Shown: positions 52,184 to 63,367 of the stretch, one piece after another
Layout of the letters: each line of letters starts with the position of its first letter
How positions within the stretch are numbered: position 1 is the first letter of the stretch
Origin: Hyphomicrobiales bacterium
Lineage (GTDB): Bacteria; Pseudomonadota; Alphaproteobacteria; Rhizobiales; Beijerinckiaceae
Reading direction: 5' to 3'
DNA length: 64,000 bases
Assembly (NCBI GenBank): GCA_027489535.1
Contig: JAIXZO010000006.1
Span: forward strand, 186,001-250,000
The notes under the pieces: generated by a model
What the model was told of the DNA's origin: nothing
The model's input: only the letters and a program-made list of their open reading frames with translations
Database searches by the model: none
Translations under genes and position numbers: made by a program

Positions 52184-54817
52184 ATGCGCACCGAGAATCC
52201 CGCCGCGATCCGCTTGGCCGATTACCGCCCGCCGAACCATCTCGTGGACACCGTCCATCTCGACGTGACGCTGGACGGCGCGCAGACGCGCGTGGTGGCG
52301 ACGACGGTGTTTCGTCCCAATCCGGCCGGCGAACCCGGTGCGGCGTTGCGGCTGGACGGCGACGGACTGCAGCTGAAGCGCGTGATGCTGGACGGCAAAC
52401 CGCTGGATGCGGACGCCTATGCCGCCGACCCGAACGGCTTCACGCTGTCGCAGCCTCCCGGCGGGCCGTTTACGCTCACCGTCGAGACGCAGCTTGACCC
52501 GGAGCGGAACACCACGCTGATGGGGCTCTACCGCTCCTCGGGCGTCTATACGACGCAATGCGAGGCCGAGGGCTTCCGGCGGATCACCTATTTTCCGGAC
52601 AGGCCGGACGTGATGGCGGTGTTCACCACCCGCATCACCGCATCCAAGGACGAAGCGCCGATCCTGCTGGGCAACGGCAACCCGGTCGAAAGCGGCGATC
52701 TCGGCGACGGGCGGCATTTCGCGGTTTGGCATGACCCGCACCCGAAGCCCGCTTATCTGTTCGCGTTGGTGGGCGGACGGCTCGACCGCGTGGGCGGCGA
52801 ATTCGTGACCCGTACGGGGCGCAGGGTCGAACTCGGCATCTATGTGGAAGCCGGCAAGGGCGACCGCGCGGATTACGCGCTCGACGCGTTGATCCGCTCG
52901 ATGAAGTGGGACGAAGAGGCGTTCGGCTGCGAATATGATCTCGACGTGTTCAACGTCGTCGCCGTGTCCGACTTCAACATGGGCGCGATGGAGAACAAGG
53001 GCCTCAACATCTTCAACGACAAATACGTGCTGGCGACGCCCGACACCGCGACCGACGCGGACTACGCGGCGATCGAAGCCATCATCGCGCATGAATATTT
53101 CCACAACTGGACCGGCAACCGCATCACCTGCCGCGACTGGTTTCAGCTGTGCCTGAAGGAGGGCCTGACGGTCTTCCGCGATCAGCAGTTCTCCTCCGAC
53201 ATGCGCTCGCGCCCGGTGAAGCGCATCGCGGACGTGCGTGCCCTGCGCTCGCTTCAGTTCGCGGAGGATTCCGGGCCGTTGGCGCATCCGGTGCGCCCGT
53301 CCGCCTATCGCGAGATCAACAATTTCTACACGGCGACGGTCTACGAGAAGGGCGCGGAGCTGATCCGCATGCTGAAGATCCTCGTCGGCGACGACGCCTT
53401 CCGCCGCGGGATGGATCTCTATCTCTCGCGCTGCGACGGGACCGCCGCGACGATGGAGGATTTTCTCGCCTGTTTCGCGGAGACGAGCGGACGCGATCTC
53501 GCGCATTTCGCCGAATGGTACGAGCAGGCGGGCACGCCGGTGGTGACGGCGGCGTGCCGCTATGACGAGCATGCCCGCACCTTCCGCATCGACTTCCGCC
53601 AATCGACCGCGCCGACGCCGAACCAGCCGGTGAAGCGGCCGATGGTGATCCCCATCGCGCTCGGACTGGTGGGCCGCGACGGGCGCGCGGTCGAGGCCGA
53701 GACGGAAGGACCGTTGGCGAACGGTGCATTCGTGCTCGACGGCGAAACCGGATCGATCACGTTTACCGGCGTCGAATCCCGCCCCGTGCCGTCGCTGCTG
53801 CGGGGTTTCTCCGCGCCCGTGCGGCTCGAAACGGATCTTTCGACGGATGATTTGTTCGTGCTGTTCCGGCACGACGCGGACAGCTTCAACCGCTGGCAGG
53901 CGGCGCAGACGCTCGCCATGCGCATGCTGCTGAGCGGCGTCGCGGCGGTCGCCGAGGGCCGTATGCCCGTCTTCGACGACCGCTTCGCCGACGCGATGGG
54001 CGCGCTGCTGGAGACGAGCGACGACCACGCCTTCGTGGCGCAGGTGTTTGCGCTGCCGAGCGAAAGCGATGCCGCGCGCGAGATCGCGACCGACGTGGAC
54101 CCCGACGCGATCTTGACGGCGCGCGACGCGTTGCGCGCTTCGGTCGGGCGAAGGTTGGGGGCGCGCTTGGACGCGGCGCAGGCGGCGCTTGCCGCCACGG
54201 GGCCGTATTCCCCGGATGCGGCTTCGGCGGGCCGCCGCAGCTTGCGCAACGTGCTGACGGACCTGCTGGCGGCGGGAGACCCCGCGCGCGGGGCGGCCGT
54301 CGCCGGCGAACGCTTCGCGGCCGCCGACAATATGAGCGACCGGATCGGCGCGTTGACGGTGCTCGCCAAGATCCCCGGCGAGGCGCGCGAAACCGCGCTG
54401 GCGGCGTTCGCGGCGCGCTATGCCGACGATCCGCTGGTGATGGACAAGTGGTTCGCCCTGCAGGCCGGAATCGCCGAGCCCGCGACCTTGGACCGCGTGA
54501 AGGGGCTGATGAGCCATCCGGGCTTCTCGATGGGCAACCCGAACCGCGTGCGGGCGCTGATCGGTGCCTTCGCCGCCGGCAACCTGACCCAGTTCAACCG
54601 GGCCGACGGCGCGGGCCACGATTTCGTGGCGGGATTGGTGCTGGAGATCGACCGCAGCAATCCGCAGCTTGCGGCGCGGCTGCTCAACGCCTTCCGGACC
54701 TGGCGCGCATTGGAGCCGACGCGGCGGACCTCGGCGCAGGCGGCGCTGGAAAGAATAGCCGCAGCAACGAACCTCTCCGCCGACGTCAACGACATCGTGA
54801 CGCGCGCCTTGGGTTGA
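52184..54817 (+). CDS. pepN: aminopeptidase N
   Basis: 877 residues, M1 family. The GAMEN exopeptidase motif (NMGAMENKGLNIFN), zinc site HEYFHNWTGNR with the third ligand in LKEGLTVFRDQQFSSD, and the proton-donor Tyr region FYTATVYEKGAELIRML are present, followed by the Ig-like domain and helical C-terminal DUF3458 region. It is cytoplasmic and removes N-terminal residues from peptides. It is 31 bases after the CDF gene. Confidence 0.95.
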   Translation: MRTENPAAIRLADYRPPNHLVDTVHLDVTLDGAQTRVVATTVFRPNPAGEPGAALRLDGDGLQLKRVMLDGKPLDADAYAADPNGFTLSQPPGGPFTLTVETQLDPERNTTLMGLYRSSGVYTTQCEAEGFRRITYFPDRPDVMAVFTTRITASKDEAPILLGNGNPVESGDLGDGRHFAVWHDPHPKPAYLFALVGGRLDRVGGEFVTRTGRRVELGIYVEAGKGDRADYALDALIRSMKWDEEAFGCEYDLDVFNVVAVSDFNMGAMENKGLNIFNDKYVLATPDTATDADYAAIEAIIAHEYFHNWTGNRITCRDWFQLCLKEGLTVFRDQQFSSDMRSRPVKRIADVRALRSLQFAEDSGPLAHPVRPSAYREINNFYTATVYEKGAELIRMLKILVGDDAFRRGMDLYLSRCDGTAATMEDFLACFAETSGRDLAHFAEWYEQAGTPVVTAACRYDEHARTFRIDFRQSTAPTPNQPVKRPMVIPIALGLVGRDGRAVEAETEGPLANGAFVLDGETGSITFTGVESRPVPSLLRGFSAPVRLETDLSTDDLFVLFRHDADSFNRWQAAQTLAMRMLLSGVAAVAEGRMPVFDDRFADAMGALLETSDDHAFVAQVFALPSESDAAREIATDVDPDAILTARDALRASVGRRLGARLDAAQAALAATGPYSPDAASAGRRSLRNVLTDLLAAGDPARGAAVAGERFAAADNMSDRIGALTVLAKIPGEARETALAAFAARYADDPLVMDKWFALQAGIAEPATLDRVKGLMSHPGFSMGNPNRVRALIGAFAAGNLTQFNRADGAGHDFVAGLVLEIDRSNPQLAARLLNAFRTWRALEPTRRTSAQAALERIAAATNLSADVNDIVTRALG

Positions 54818-54835
54818 TTTGGTTGGAGGCGACAG

Positions 54836-54862
54836 GCGGACGGGAAAGAATTTCCCATCCGC
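54836..54862 (+). terminator. hairpin downstream of pepN
   Basis: GCGGACGGGAAA and TTTCCCATCCGC pair over 12 bp with one mismatch around loop GAA, 18 bases after the pepN stop. It is a likely 3' end, although no long U-tract follows. Confidence 0.5.
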
Positions 54863-54897
54863 TACACGCAGCGGTTCGTTTTCATTGCGGTGAATTC

Positions 54898-54931
54898 GAC
54901 TAAAATCGTCGGTATATCGACCATTTTAGTC
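54898..54931. promoter_or_regulatory. 34-bp near-perfect palindrome upstream of the RTX gene
   Basis: The arms GACTAAAAT and ATTTTAGTC are perfect, and the inner bases GTCG-TATA-CGAC continue the symmetry with only two mismatched pairs across 34 bases. It ends 14 bases before the ATG of the RTX/SGNH gene and is much richer in A and T than its flanks. It could be a dimeric regulator's operator or a leader hairpin controlling translation. Confidence 0.55.
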
Positions 54932-54945
54932 CGCGCGAGTTCGCC

Positions 54946-57900
54946 ATGTTCATTCAACGCGAAAATGTTTCAGGCTCCTATGTCGGCCGTTTCGACATGC
55001 CGGCCACGGGCGCAGGCGTGCGGACCGAAATCAGGACGGCATCCGGCGTATTGGTCGGATCCTGCGCGGCAGGCGGCAGCATTTCCGGCATCCCGCAGGG
55101 CGAAGGCTATGTCATTTCGAGCTTCGACTCGGCCGGCAACGTGCTGGCGACGACGCCGCTGACGGTGGGCATGACCGTGCTGGCGATCGGCCAGTCCAAC
55201 ATGATGTTGTGGGAGACCTTCTCGGCGACGCGGACCCCCTCGAAACTCACGGAGCCTGAACTCGGCACGCCGGGTGCCGGCACGAAGGTCTTCGCCGCCG
55301 TTCTCAAGAAATATATCGGGGACGTGCCGATCCTGTTCGTGAACGCCGCCGTGGGCGGAACGGCGCTCGACGGTTACGGCTTCACGACGGAGCAGTGGAA
55401 GGACAAGGGGCCGGGCACGCTTTACGGCAATGCGCTGGCCCACTTGCGGGCCGCCACGGGCAATCCGAAGGCCACCGTTGAAGCCGTTCTTTGGAATCAG
55501 GGCGAAGCGGACGGTGCGTTGGCACAGCGGGCCGGTATCAGCCCGGCCGCGGCGGGCGGGCGCTACGAAGCCGTGCTCACCGCGTTTTTCGCGCAGGTCG
55601 GCCAGGATCTTCCCGGATCGCGGATCATCATTTCCGGCTTGGGGCCGAGCGAGTGGTACGACCCCACCTATCAATCGGCCGTCCGTGCGGCGCAAGAGCG
55701 GGTGGCGGCGTCGTTGGGCGCGGTCGACTACGCGGCCACGGACCTGTTCCTCGATCTCTACGACGGCATTCACCTGACCGGAGCGGGTTTTGCGTGGGTC
55801 GCCGTCGGCGTCGCCCATCAATTCGCGACCATGCTCGGCCTGACGAACGCGCCGGATCCGCGCCTTCGGCTGGGCGCAACGAACGACGCGTGGGCCGGAA
55901 CCGACGCGGCCGAATACATGCACGGCGGCGACGGCAACGACGCTCTGGCAGGCCTCGGCGGAGACGACATCCTGCTCGGCGGAAGAGGCAATGACGGGAT
56001 CGCGGGCGGGGCGGGCGACGACATCCTGTCCGGCGGCGAAGGCGAGGATTGGATCATCGGCGACGAAGGCGAGGACGACGTCTACGGCGACGCCGGGGAC
56101 GATCATCTCTACGGCGCGGACGGCAACGACCTGATCGACGGCGGGACCGGGTACGACATCCTCTACGGCGGGAACGGCAACGACACGCTTCGCGGCGGCC
56201 AGGGCAAGGACATCCTGAACGGCGACCAAGGCGACGACCTGCTGGCCGCCGGAGAAGAGGACGACGCCTATGTGTGGCTGCGCGGAAACGGCAACGACAC
56301 CGTCGACGAAGCCGCATGGCAGGGCACCGACAGCCTTTATCTCTGGGGCGGGATCAACCCGTCCCAAGTCAGCGTCGTGCGGGTGGGGGCCCATATCAAG
56401 ATCGTGATCGCACCGTCCGCTCCCGGCGGCACGGACGGCGGCTCCGTCACCTTGCTCAACCAGACGGCCGCGGGCTTTGCCGGGATCGAACGGATCGTGT
56501 TCGAGAACGGCGTCGTGTGGTCTTGGGGCGACATCCGGACCAAGGCCTTGACCGTGACGGGCACGAGCTATGCCGACACGATCGTCGGCAGTTCCGTCCC
56601 CGACTGGGCCGACGACACGATCTTCGGCGGCATCGGCCACGACGCGATTTACGGCGGAGACGGCGACGACCTCGTCTACGGCGGAAGCGGCAACGATACG
56701 ATTTGGGGCGGTGCCGGCAACGATCTCCTCGTCGGCGACCAAGGGAACGACTCCCTCGCGGGGGGAAAAGGCAACGAAACCTATGTCTGGTGGCGGGGCA
56801 ACGGGCACGACACGATCAGCGAATTGGCGGGACAAGGCTCGGACTGGCTCTGCCTCTGGGGTGCGATCGACCCCTCGCAAGTCAGCGTCGTGCGCTCCGG
56901 AGCCAATATCCGGATCGTGATCGCGCCGTCGGTTCCCGGCGGCACGGACGGCGGCTCAGTGACCCTGCTCAACCAGACGGCAGGCAACTTCACGGGGGTC
57001 GAGCGGATCGTGTTTGAAAACGGCACCTTCTGGACCTGGGAAGACATCCGGGCCAAGGCGCTGACGGTTACGGGCACGCTCAATGCCGACACGATCGCCG
57101 GAAGCTCGATCCTCGGCTTCGCGGACGACACGATCTACGGCGGCGACGGCAACGACTGGATCAACGGCGGGAGCGGCATCGACGTGCTGTACGGCGGCGC
57201 CGGCAGCGACACGATCGCGGGCGGAGCCGACAACGACGCGCTGCTGGGCAACGAAGGCGACGACTCGCTTGCGGGCGGAACGGGCGACGACAGCTACGTA
57301 TGGTGGCGCGGCAACGGACACGACACGATCAATGACTTGGCCGGACAAGGCACCGACTCGGTGTTTTTCTGGGGGTCGATCTCCGCGTCCCAAGTCTCCG
57401 TCAGGCGCGTCGGCGCGGACGTTCAGCTCATCATCGCGCCGTCCGTTCCCGGAGGCGCGGACGGGGGCTCGATCACCCTGCTGAATCAGACGGCCGGGGG
57501 CCTCGCGGGCGTCGAACGGATCGTCTTCGGCGACGGCACCGTGTGGAACTGGGCAGACATCCGCTCCAAGGCGCTGACCGTCGCCGGCACCGCCGGCGCA
57601 GACACCATCGTGGGAAGCGCGATCGCGGGCTATGCCGACGACACGCTCTACGGCGGCGGCGGCAACGACCGCCTGATCGGCGGAAGCGGGAACGATCTTC
57701 TCTTCGGCGGGAGCGGAGCGGACGTGTTCGTCTTCGCGCCGGGGTTCGGCAAGGACACGATCCGCGACTTCACAGCAGGTCCGGGCGCGGGCGACGTCAT
57801 CGAACTGTCGAAGACATTGGCGACCGACCTGTTCTCGCTGCTGTCCAAGGCGACGGACACCGCAGGCGGATGCGTGGTCACCTTCGACGCCGACACGTCG

Positions 57901-57960
57901 ATCACGCTGACGAACGTGAAGAAGGCGGCCCTCGTCGCGGACGATTTCCGCTTCGTTTGA
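54946..57960 (+). CDS. secreted SGNH-hydrolase / RTX calcium-binding repeat protein
   Basis: 1004 residues. After an N-terminal beta domain, residues about 80-300 form an SGNH esterase-like domain: AIGQSNM (nucleophile Ser), AAVGGTALD, WNQGEAD and DGIHLTGAG (Asp/His), as in sialate O-acetylesterase-type enzymes. GGxGxDxLxG RTX nonapeptides follow, arranged as three large units of about 175 residues with an intervening beta segment (SVTLLNQTA...ERIVFENG). RTX repeats fold on Ca outside the cell after type I export, signalled C-terminally. No export genes are in the window. No N-terminal signal peptide. Confidence 0.9.
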   Translation: MFIQRENVSGSYVGRFDMPATGAGVRTEIRTASGVLVGSCAAGGSISGIPQGEGYVISSFDSAGNVLATTPLTVGMTVLAIGQSNMMLWETFSATRTPSKLTEPELGTPGAGTKVFAAVLKKYIGDVPILFVNAAVGGTALDGYGFTTEQWKDKGPGTLYGNALAHLRAATGNPKATVEAVLWNQGEADGALAQRAGISPAAAGGRYEAVLTAFFAQVGQDLPGSRIIISGLGPSEWYDPTYQSAVRAAQERVAASLGAVDYAATDLFLDLYDGIHLTGAGFAWVAVGVAHQFATMLGLTNAPDPRLRLGATNDAWAGTDAAEYMHGGDGNDALAGLGGDDILLGGRGNDGIAGGAGDDILSGGEGEDWIIGDEGEDDVYGDAGDDHLYGADGNDLIDGGTGYDILYGGNGNDTLRGGQGKDILNGDQGDDLLAAGEEDDAYVWLRGNGNDTVDEAAWQGTDSLYLWGGINPSQVSVVRVGAHIKIVIAPSAPGGTDGGSVTLLNQTAAGFAGIERIVFENGVVWSWGDIRTKALTVTGTSYADTIVGSSVPDWADDTIFGGIGHDAIYGGDGDDLVYGGSGNDTIWGGAGNDLLVGDQGNDSLAGGKGNETYVWWRGNGHDTISELAGQGSDWLCLWGAIDPSQVSVVRSGANIRIVIAPSVPGGTDGGSVTLLNQTAGNFTGVERIVFENGTFWTWEDIRAKALTVTGTLNADTIAGSSILGFADDTIYGGDGNDWINGGSGIDVLYGGAGSDTIAGGADNDALLGNEGDDSLAGGTGDDSYVWWRGNGHDTINDLAGQGTDSVFFWGSISASQVSVRRVGADVQLIIAPSVPGGADGGSITLLNQTAGGLAGVERIVFGDGTVWNWADIRSKALTVAGTAGADTIVGSAIAGYADDTLYGGGGNDRLIGGSGNDLLFGGSGADVFVFAPGFGKDTIRDFTAGPGAGDVIELSKTLATDLFSLLSKATDTAGGCVVTFDADTSITLTNVKKAALVADDFRFV

Positions 57961-58005
57961 GTGACGGTCGCGGCTGCCTCGGGAGGCGGAACGACCCGGT
58001 TCGGC

Positions 58006-58027
58006 AAGGCCCGAAATTTCGGGCCTT
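58006..58027 (+). terminator. perfect palindrome downstream of the RTX gene
   Basis: AAGGCCCGAAA/TTTCGGGCCTT is symmetric over 22 bases, 46 bases after the stop. It is probably the transcription end of the RTX gene; the following tract CAACCCTTCATT is only weakly T-rich. Confidence 0.55.
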
Positions 58028-58055
58028 CAACCCTTCATTAAGGTCTGGACAAATC

Positions 58056-58130
58056 GAGTCGGCGGGATTCAACTGGCACTGATTCGGAGAGATGCGGCAC
58101 ATCGATCCGGACGGGCAATGGATCGGATTC
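58056..58130. promoter_or_regulatory. four GANTC sites upstream of the histidine kinase
   Basis: GAGTC at 58056, GATTC at 58066, GATTC at 58081 and GATTC at 58126 lie within 91 bases of the kinase start. They are possible CcrM-methylation control sites for its promoter, an inference from spacing. Confidence 0.4.
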
Positions 58131-58146
58131 CGAAGAGGGGCCAAGC

Positions 58147-60429
<2,283 letters not shown>

Positions 60430-60442
60430 GCCCGAGCGCGAC

Positions 60443-63367
60443 CTAACCCAGCACGCGTTCGAAGATCTCGCGGACGTTGCGGCGCGTCTCGCCGAGATGC
60501 GATTCCAGCACCTTGAAGTCCGGCAGTCCCGCCGCCGCAGCCAAACGACGCTTCAACGCCGCGCCCGCCGTCTTGGGGTCGAACGCGTCCGCCATCGTCA
60601 ACCGCTGCCATTGGAACACGTCGCGCATCAGCGCGAAGGCCGCGCGCAGCACGTCCGCATCGTTGGGCTCGATGAGCCCCTCGCCCGCCGCGGCATCCAA
60701 GATCGCGCCCGTATTGCGCAGCGCGATGCCGGGCCGCGCGGCGGAATGCGTCAGAACCAGAACTTGCGCCAGAAATTCGAGATCGACGAGCCCGCCGGCC
60801 GCGAGCTTCAGATCCCAGGGATTGCCCTCGCCCTTCTCTTGCGCGATCAGGCGGCGCATCGTGATCGCGTCCACCGCCGTCTTGCGTTCGTCGCGCGCCG
60901 CGGACAGCACGACGCGGATCGCGGCGTCTGCATCGCGCATGAGAGACGCGTCGCCCGCCACGGGGCGGGCGCGCACCAGCGCCATATGCTCCCACGTCTC
61001 GGCTTCGCTGCGCTGATACTCGATGAAGCCGTCGAACTGGCTCGCCGTCGGGCCTTTGTTGCCCGAAGGACGCAGCCGCATGTCGACGGCATAAAGGGTA
61101 CCCTTGCGCGTCGGCACCGTCAGCGTGCTGATCAGACGTTGGGTCAGGCGCGTGAAGTAGACGGAGGGTGCGAGCCCGCGCGGCCCGTCGCTTTCGACCG
61201 CGTCGGGATCGAAATCGTAGAGCACCACGAGATCGAGATCGGAGGTCGCGGTCATCTCGTACGAGCCGAGCCGGCCCATGCCGAGCACCGCCATTCGCCC
61301 GCCCGGTATGCGCCCGTGATCGGTCTCGAAACGCCGTCGCACTTCGGCCAGCGCCAAGCCGATCACCGCTTCCGCGACGGTGGCATAGGCCTCGCCGGCG
61401 CGGGCCGGGGAGAGCACGCCCGAGAGCATGCGCGCGCCCACGAGGAAGATCTCATGCTGCCCGGTCTCGCGCAGCCGATCCAGAAAATCCTCGAACAGAT
61501 CGAACGTGCCCACGGATTCCGCCATGCGGGCCTGCAACGCCTCGACCGGCGGGAACGGCTCGACGAATACGGGATCGATGACAGCGTCGAGCACATGCGG
61601 ACGGTTGGCGACGGTTTCCGCCAGTCGCGGCGCGGAGCCGAGAATGTCGGCGAACAGGCGCAGCACCGCCGCATTCGAGCGCAGGATGGAGAACAGCTCG
61701 ACCGCCGCCGGCATCCGCGCCAAGGCGCGGTCGAAGGACGCGAGCGCCCCGTCCGGATCCGCGCTGCCGCCGAAAGCTTCGAGCAAGGGCGGCACGAGTT
61801 CCGTCACGACCTCGCGCGCGCGGGCGCTCTGCACGGCCGAGCGCCGGCCGAAATGCCAGCCGCGCACGGTTTCCGCAACGGTCGCAGGGTCGGTGAACCC
61901 CATGCGGCGCAACGTATCCAACGTTTCGGGGTCGTCGGTCGTGCCGGTGAAGACGAGGCTGCCGCCCTTGGCGGTCAGTTCCGGCCCTTCCTCGAACAGG
62001 CGCGCATAGTGTTTTTCGACCAGCAGCGCGTGGAAGGTCAGCGCATCGGCGAACTTGGCGGTGGAGGCGTAGCCGCAGAACCGGGCAAAGCTCTCCAGCC
62101 GGGCCGCGTCCGAGGGAAGCCGCTGCGTCTGCTCGTCTTCCTGCATCTGCAGGCGATGCTCGATGGTGCGCAGAAAACGGTACGCCTCCGAAAGCTCGGT
62201 TTCGGCCTCCTCGGAAATCCACCCGTCCTCGCGCAGCGCCGTCAGCATCTCCAGCGTGCGGCGTCCCCGCAATTGCGGGCGACGTCCGCCGAACACCAAT
62301 TGCTGCGTCTGCACGAAAAACTCGATCTCGCGGATGCCGCCGCGCCCGAGCTTGATGTCGTGGCCCGCCACCGCGATGGCCTCATGCCCGCGCACGGCAT
62401 GAATCTGCCGCTTCATCGCGTGGATGTCGGCGATGGCGGCGAAGTCGAAATATTTGCGCCAGACGAAAGGCACGAGGTCGCCGATGAAGCGCTCGCCGAG
62501 CGGCAGGTCGCCCGCCACAGCGCGCGCCTTGATCATCGCGGCGCGTTCCCAATTCTGGCCGACGCTCTCGTAATAGCCGTAGGCCGACGACACGGAGATG
62601 GCGACGGGCGTGGAGCCCGGGTCAGGGCGCAGCCGAAGATCGGTTCGGAACACGTAACCGTCCGGCGTGCGCTCCTGCATGAAGCGCACGAGCCCCTGCG
62701 TCAGCCGCACGAAGAAGGGCGACGCCTCCAAACCCTCCTTGAGCGGAGCGACCGCAGGGTCGTACAGCACCACCACGTCGATGTCGGAGGAGTAGTTCAG
62801 TTCACGCGCGCCGTGCTTGCCGAGCGCCAGGACGGTAAAGCCGCAACCGGTGGCCGGGTCGGCCGGATCGGGAGGCAGAAAACGCCCTTCATCGGCGGCG
62901 TTGCGGAGCAACCGCCGCACGGAGGCGGAAACGGTCGCGTCGGCGAAGTCCGACAAGGCGCGGGTTACCTGCTCCACGCCCCACGCCCCGCCGATGTCGG
63001 CGAGGGCGATCAGCAAGGCGGCTTCCTGCTTCGCCTTGCGCAGCCCGCGCATGAAGGCGGCGTCGGTCTCGGCCTTCGCCCAGCTTTCGGCTGCGGAGTG
63101 AACGAGCGCGGCAAAGTGCGCATCGGGGTCACATTCCAGCAGCGCCTTCAGCCGCGCCGCGTCATGCGCCAGCCGCCAGAGATAGGAGGAATGATCCGCG
63201 ATGCCCGCCAGAAGCGTCTCGACGTCGGGACGTCCCTCGACGGCCGCTGCGAGGTCGATCCCCTTTTCGGCAGCTTCGGCGAGCAAGTCCGACACGCGCT
63301 TGCGGCCGGCGGGCGGCGACGCAAGCCGCGGCGTCCGGCGGATCGAGTCGTTGAGAGCTTTGGTCAC
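60443..63367 (-). CDS. glnE: bifunctional glutamine-synthetase adenylyltransferase/deadenylase
   Basis: 974 residues from GTG 63367. Two homologous nucleotidyltransferase halves: N-terminal LGKHGARELNYSSDIDVVVLYD (removes AMP) with GRGGIREIEFFVQ, and C-terminal MGRLGSYEMTATSDLDLVVLYD (adds AMP) with AAGGLVDLEFLAQ. It tunes glutamine synthetase activity under PII control. The start overlaps the stop of the upstream histidine kinase by four bases. Confidence 0.96.
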   Translation of the reverse strand: MTKALNDSIRRTPRLASPPAGRKRVSDLLAEAAEKGIDLAAAVEGRPDVETLLAGIADHSSYLWRLAHDAARLKALLECDPDAHFAALVHSAAESWAKAETDAAFMRGLRKAKQEAALLIALADIGGAWGVEQVTRALSDFADATVSASVRRLLRNAADEGRFLPPDPADPATGCGFTVLALGKHGARELNYSSDIDVVVLYDPAVAPLKEGLEASPFFVRLTQGLVRFMQERTPDGYVFRTDLRLRPDPGSTPVAISVSSAYGYYESVGQNWERAAMIKARAVAGDLPLGERFIGDLVPFVWRKYFDFAAIADIHAMKRQIHAVRGHEAIAVAGHDIKLGRGGIREIEFFVQTQQLVFGGRRPQLRGRRTLEMLTALREDGWISEEAETELSEAYRFLRTIEHRLQMQEDEQTQRLPSDAARLESFARFCGYASTAKFADALTFHALLVEKHYARLFEEGPELTAKGGSLVFTGTTDDPETLDTLRRMGFTDPATVAETVRGWHFGRRSAVQSARAREVVTELVPPLLEAFGGSADPDGALASFDRALARMPAAVELFSILRSNAAVLRLFADILGSAPRLAETVANRPHVLDAVIDPVFVEPFPPVEALQARMAESVGTFDLFEDFLDRLRETGQHEIFLVGARMLSGVLSPARAGEAYATVAEAVIGLALAEVRRRFETDHGRIPGGRMAVLGMGRLGSYEMTATSDLDLVVLYDFDPDAVESDGPRGLAPSVYFTRLTQRLISTLTVPTRKGTLYAVDMRLRPSGNKGPTASQFDGFIEYQRSEAETWEHMALVRARPVAGDASLMRDADAAIRVVLSAARDERKTAVDAITMRRLIAQEKGEGNPWDLKLAAGGLVDLEFLAQVLVLTHSAARPGIALRNTGAILDAAAGEGLIEPNDADVLRAAFALMRDVFQWQRLTMADAFDPKTAGAALKRRLAAAAGLPDFKVLESHLGETRRNVREIFERVLG

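Noticed and set aside
52115-54619. 834-codon minus-strand open frame
   Set aside because: Antisense to pepN, which has GAMEN and HEYFH motifs.
54970-56880. 636-codon minus-strand open frame
   Set aside because: Antisense to the RTX gene; its apparent repeats mirror the RTX codons.
55900-57750. Regular short repeats suggesting a CRISPR array or satellite
   Set aside because: The period is 27 bases, in frame, encoding GGxGxDxLx nonapeptides: RTX protein repeats.
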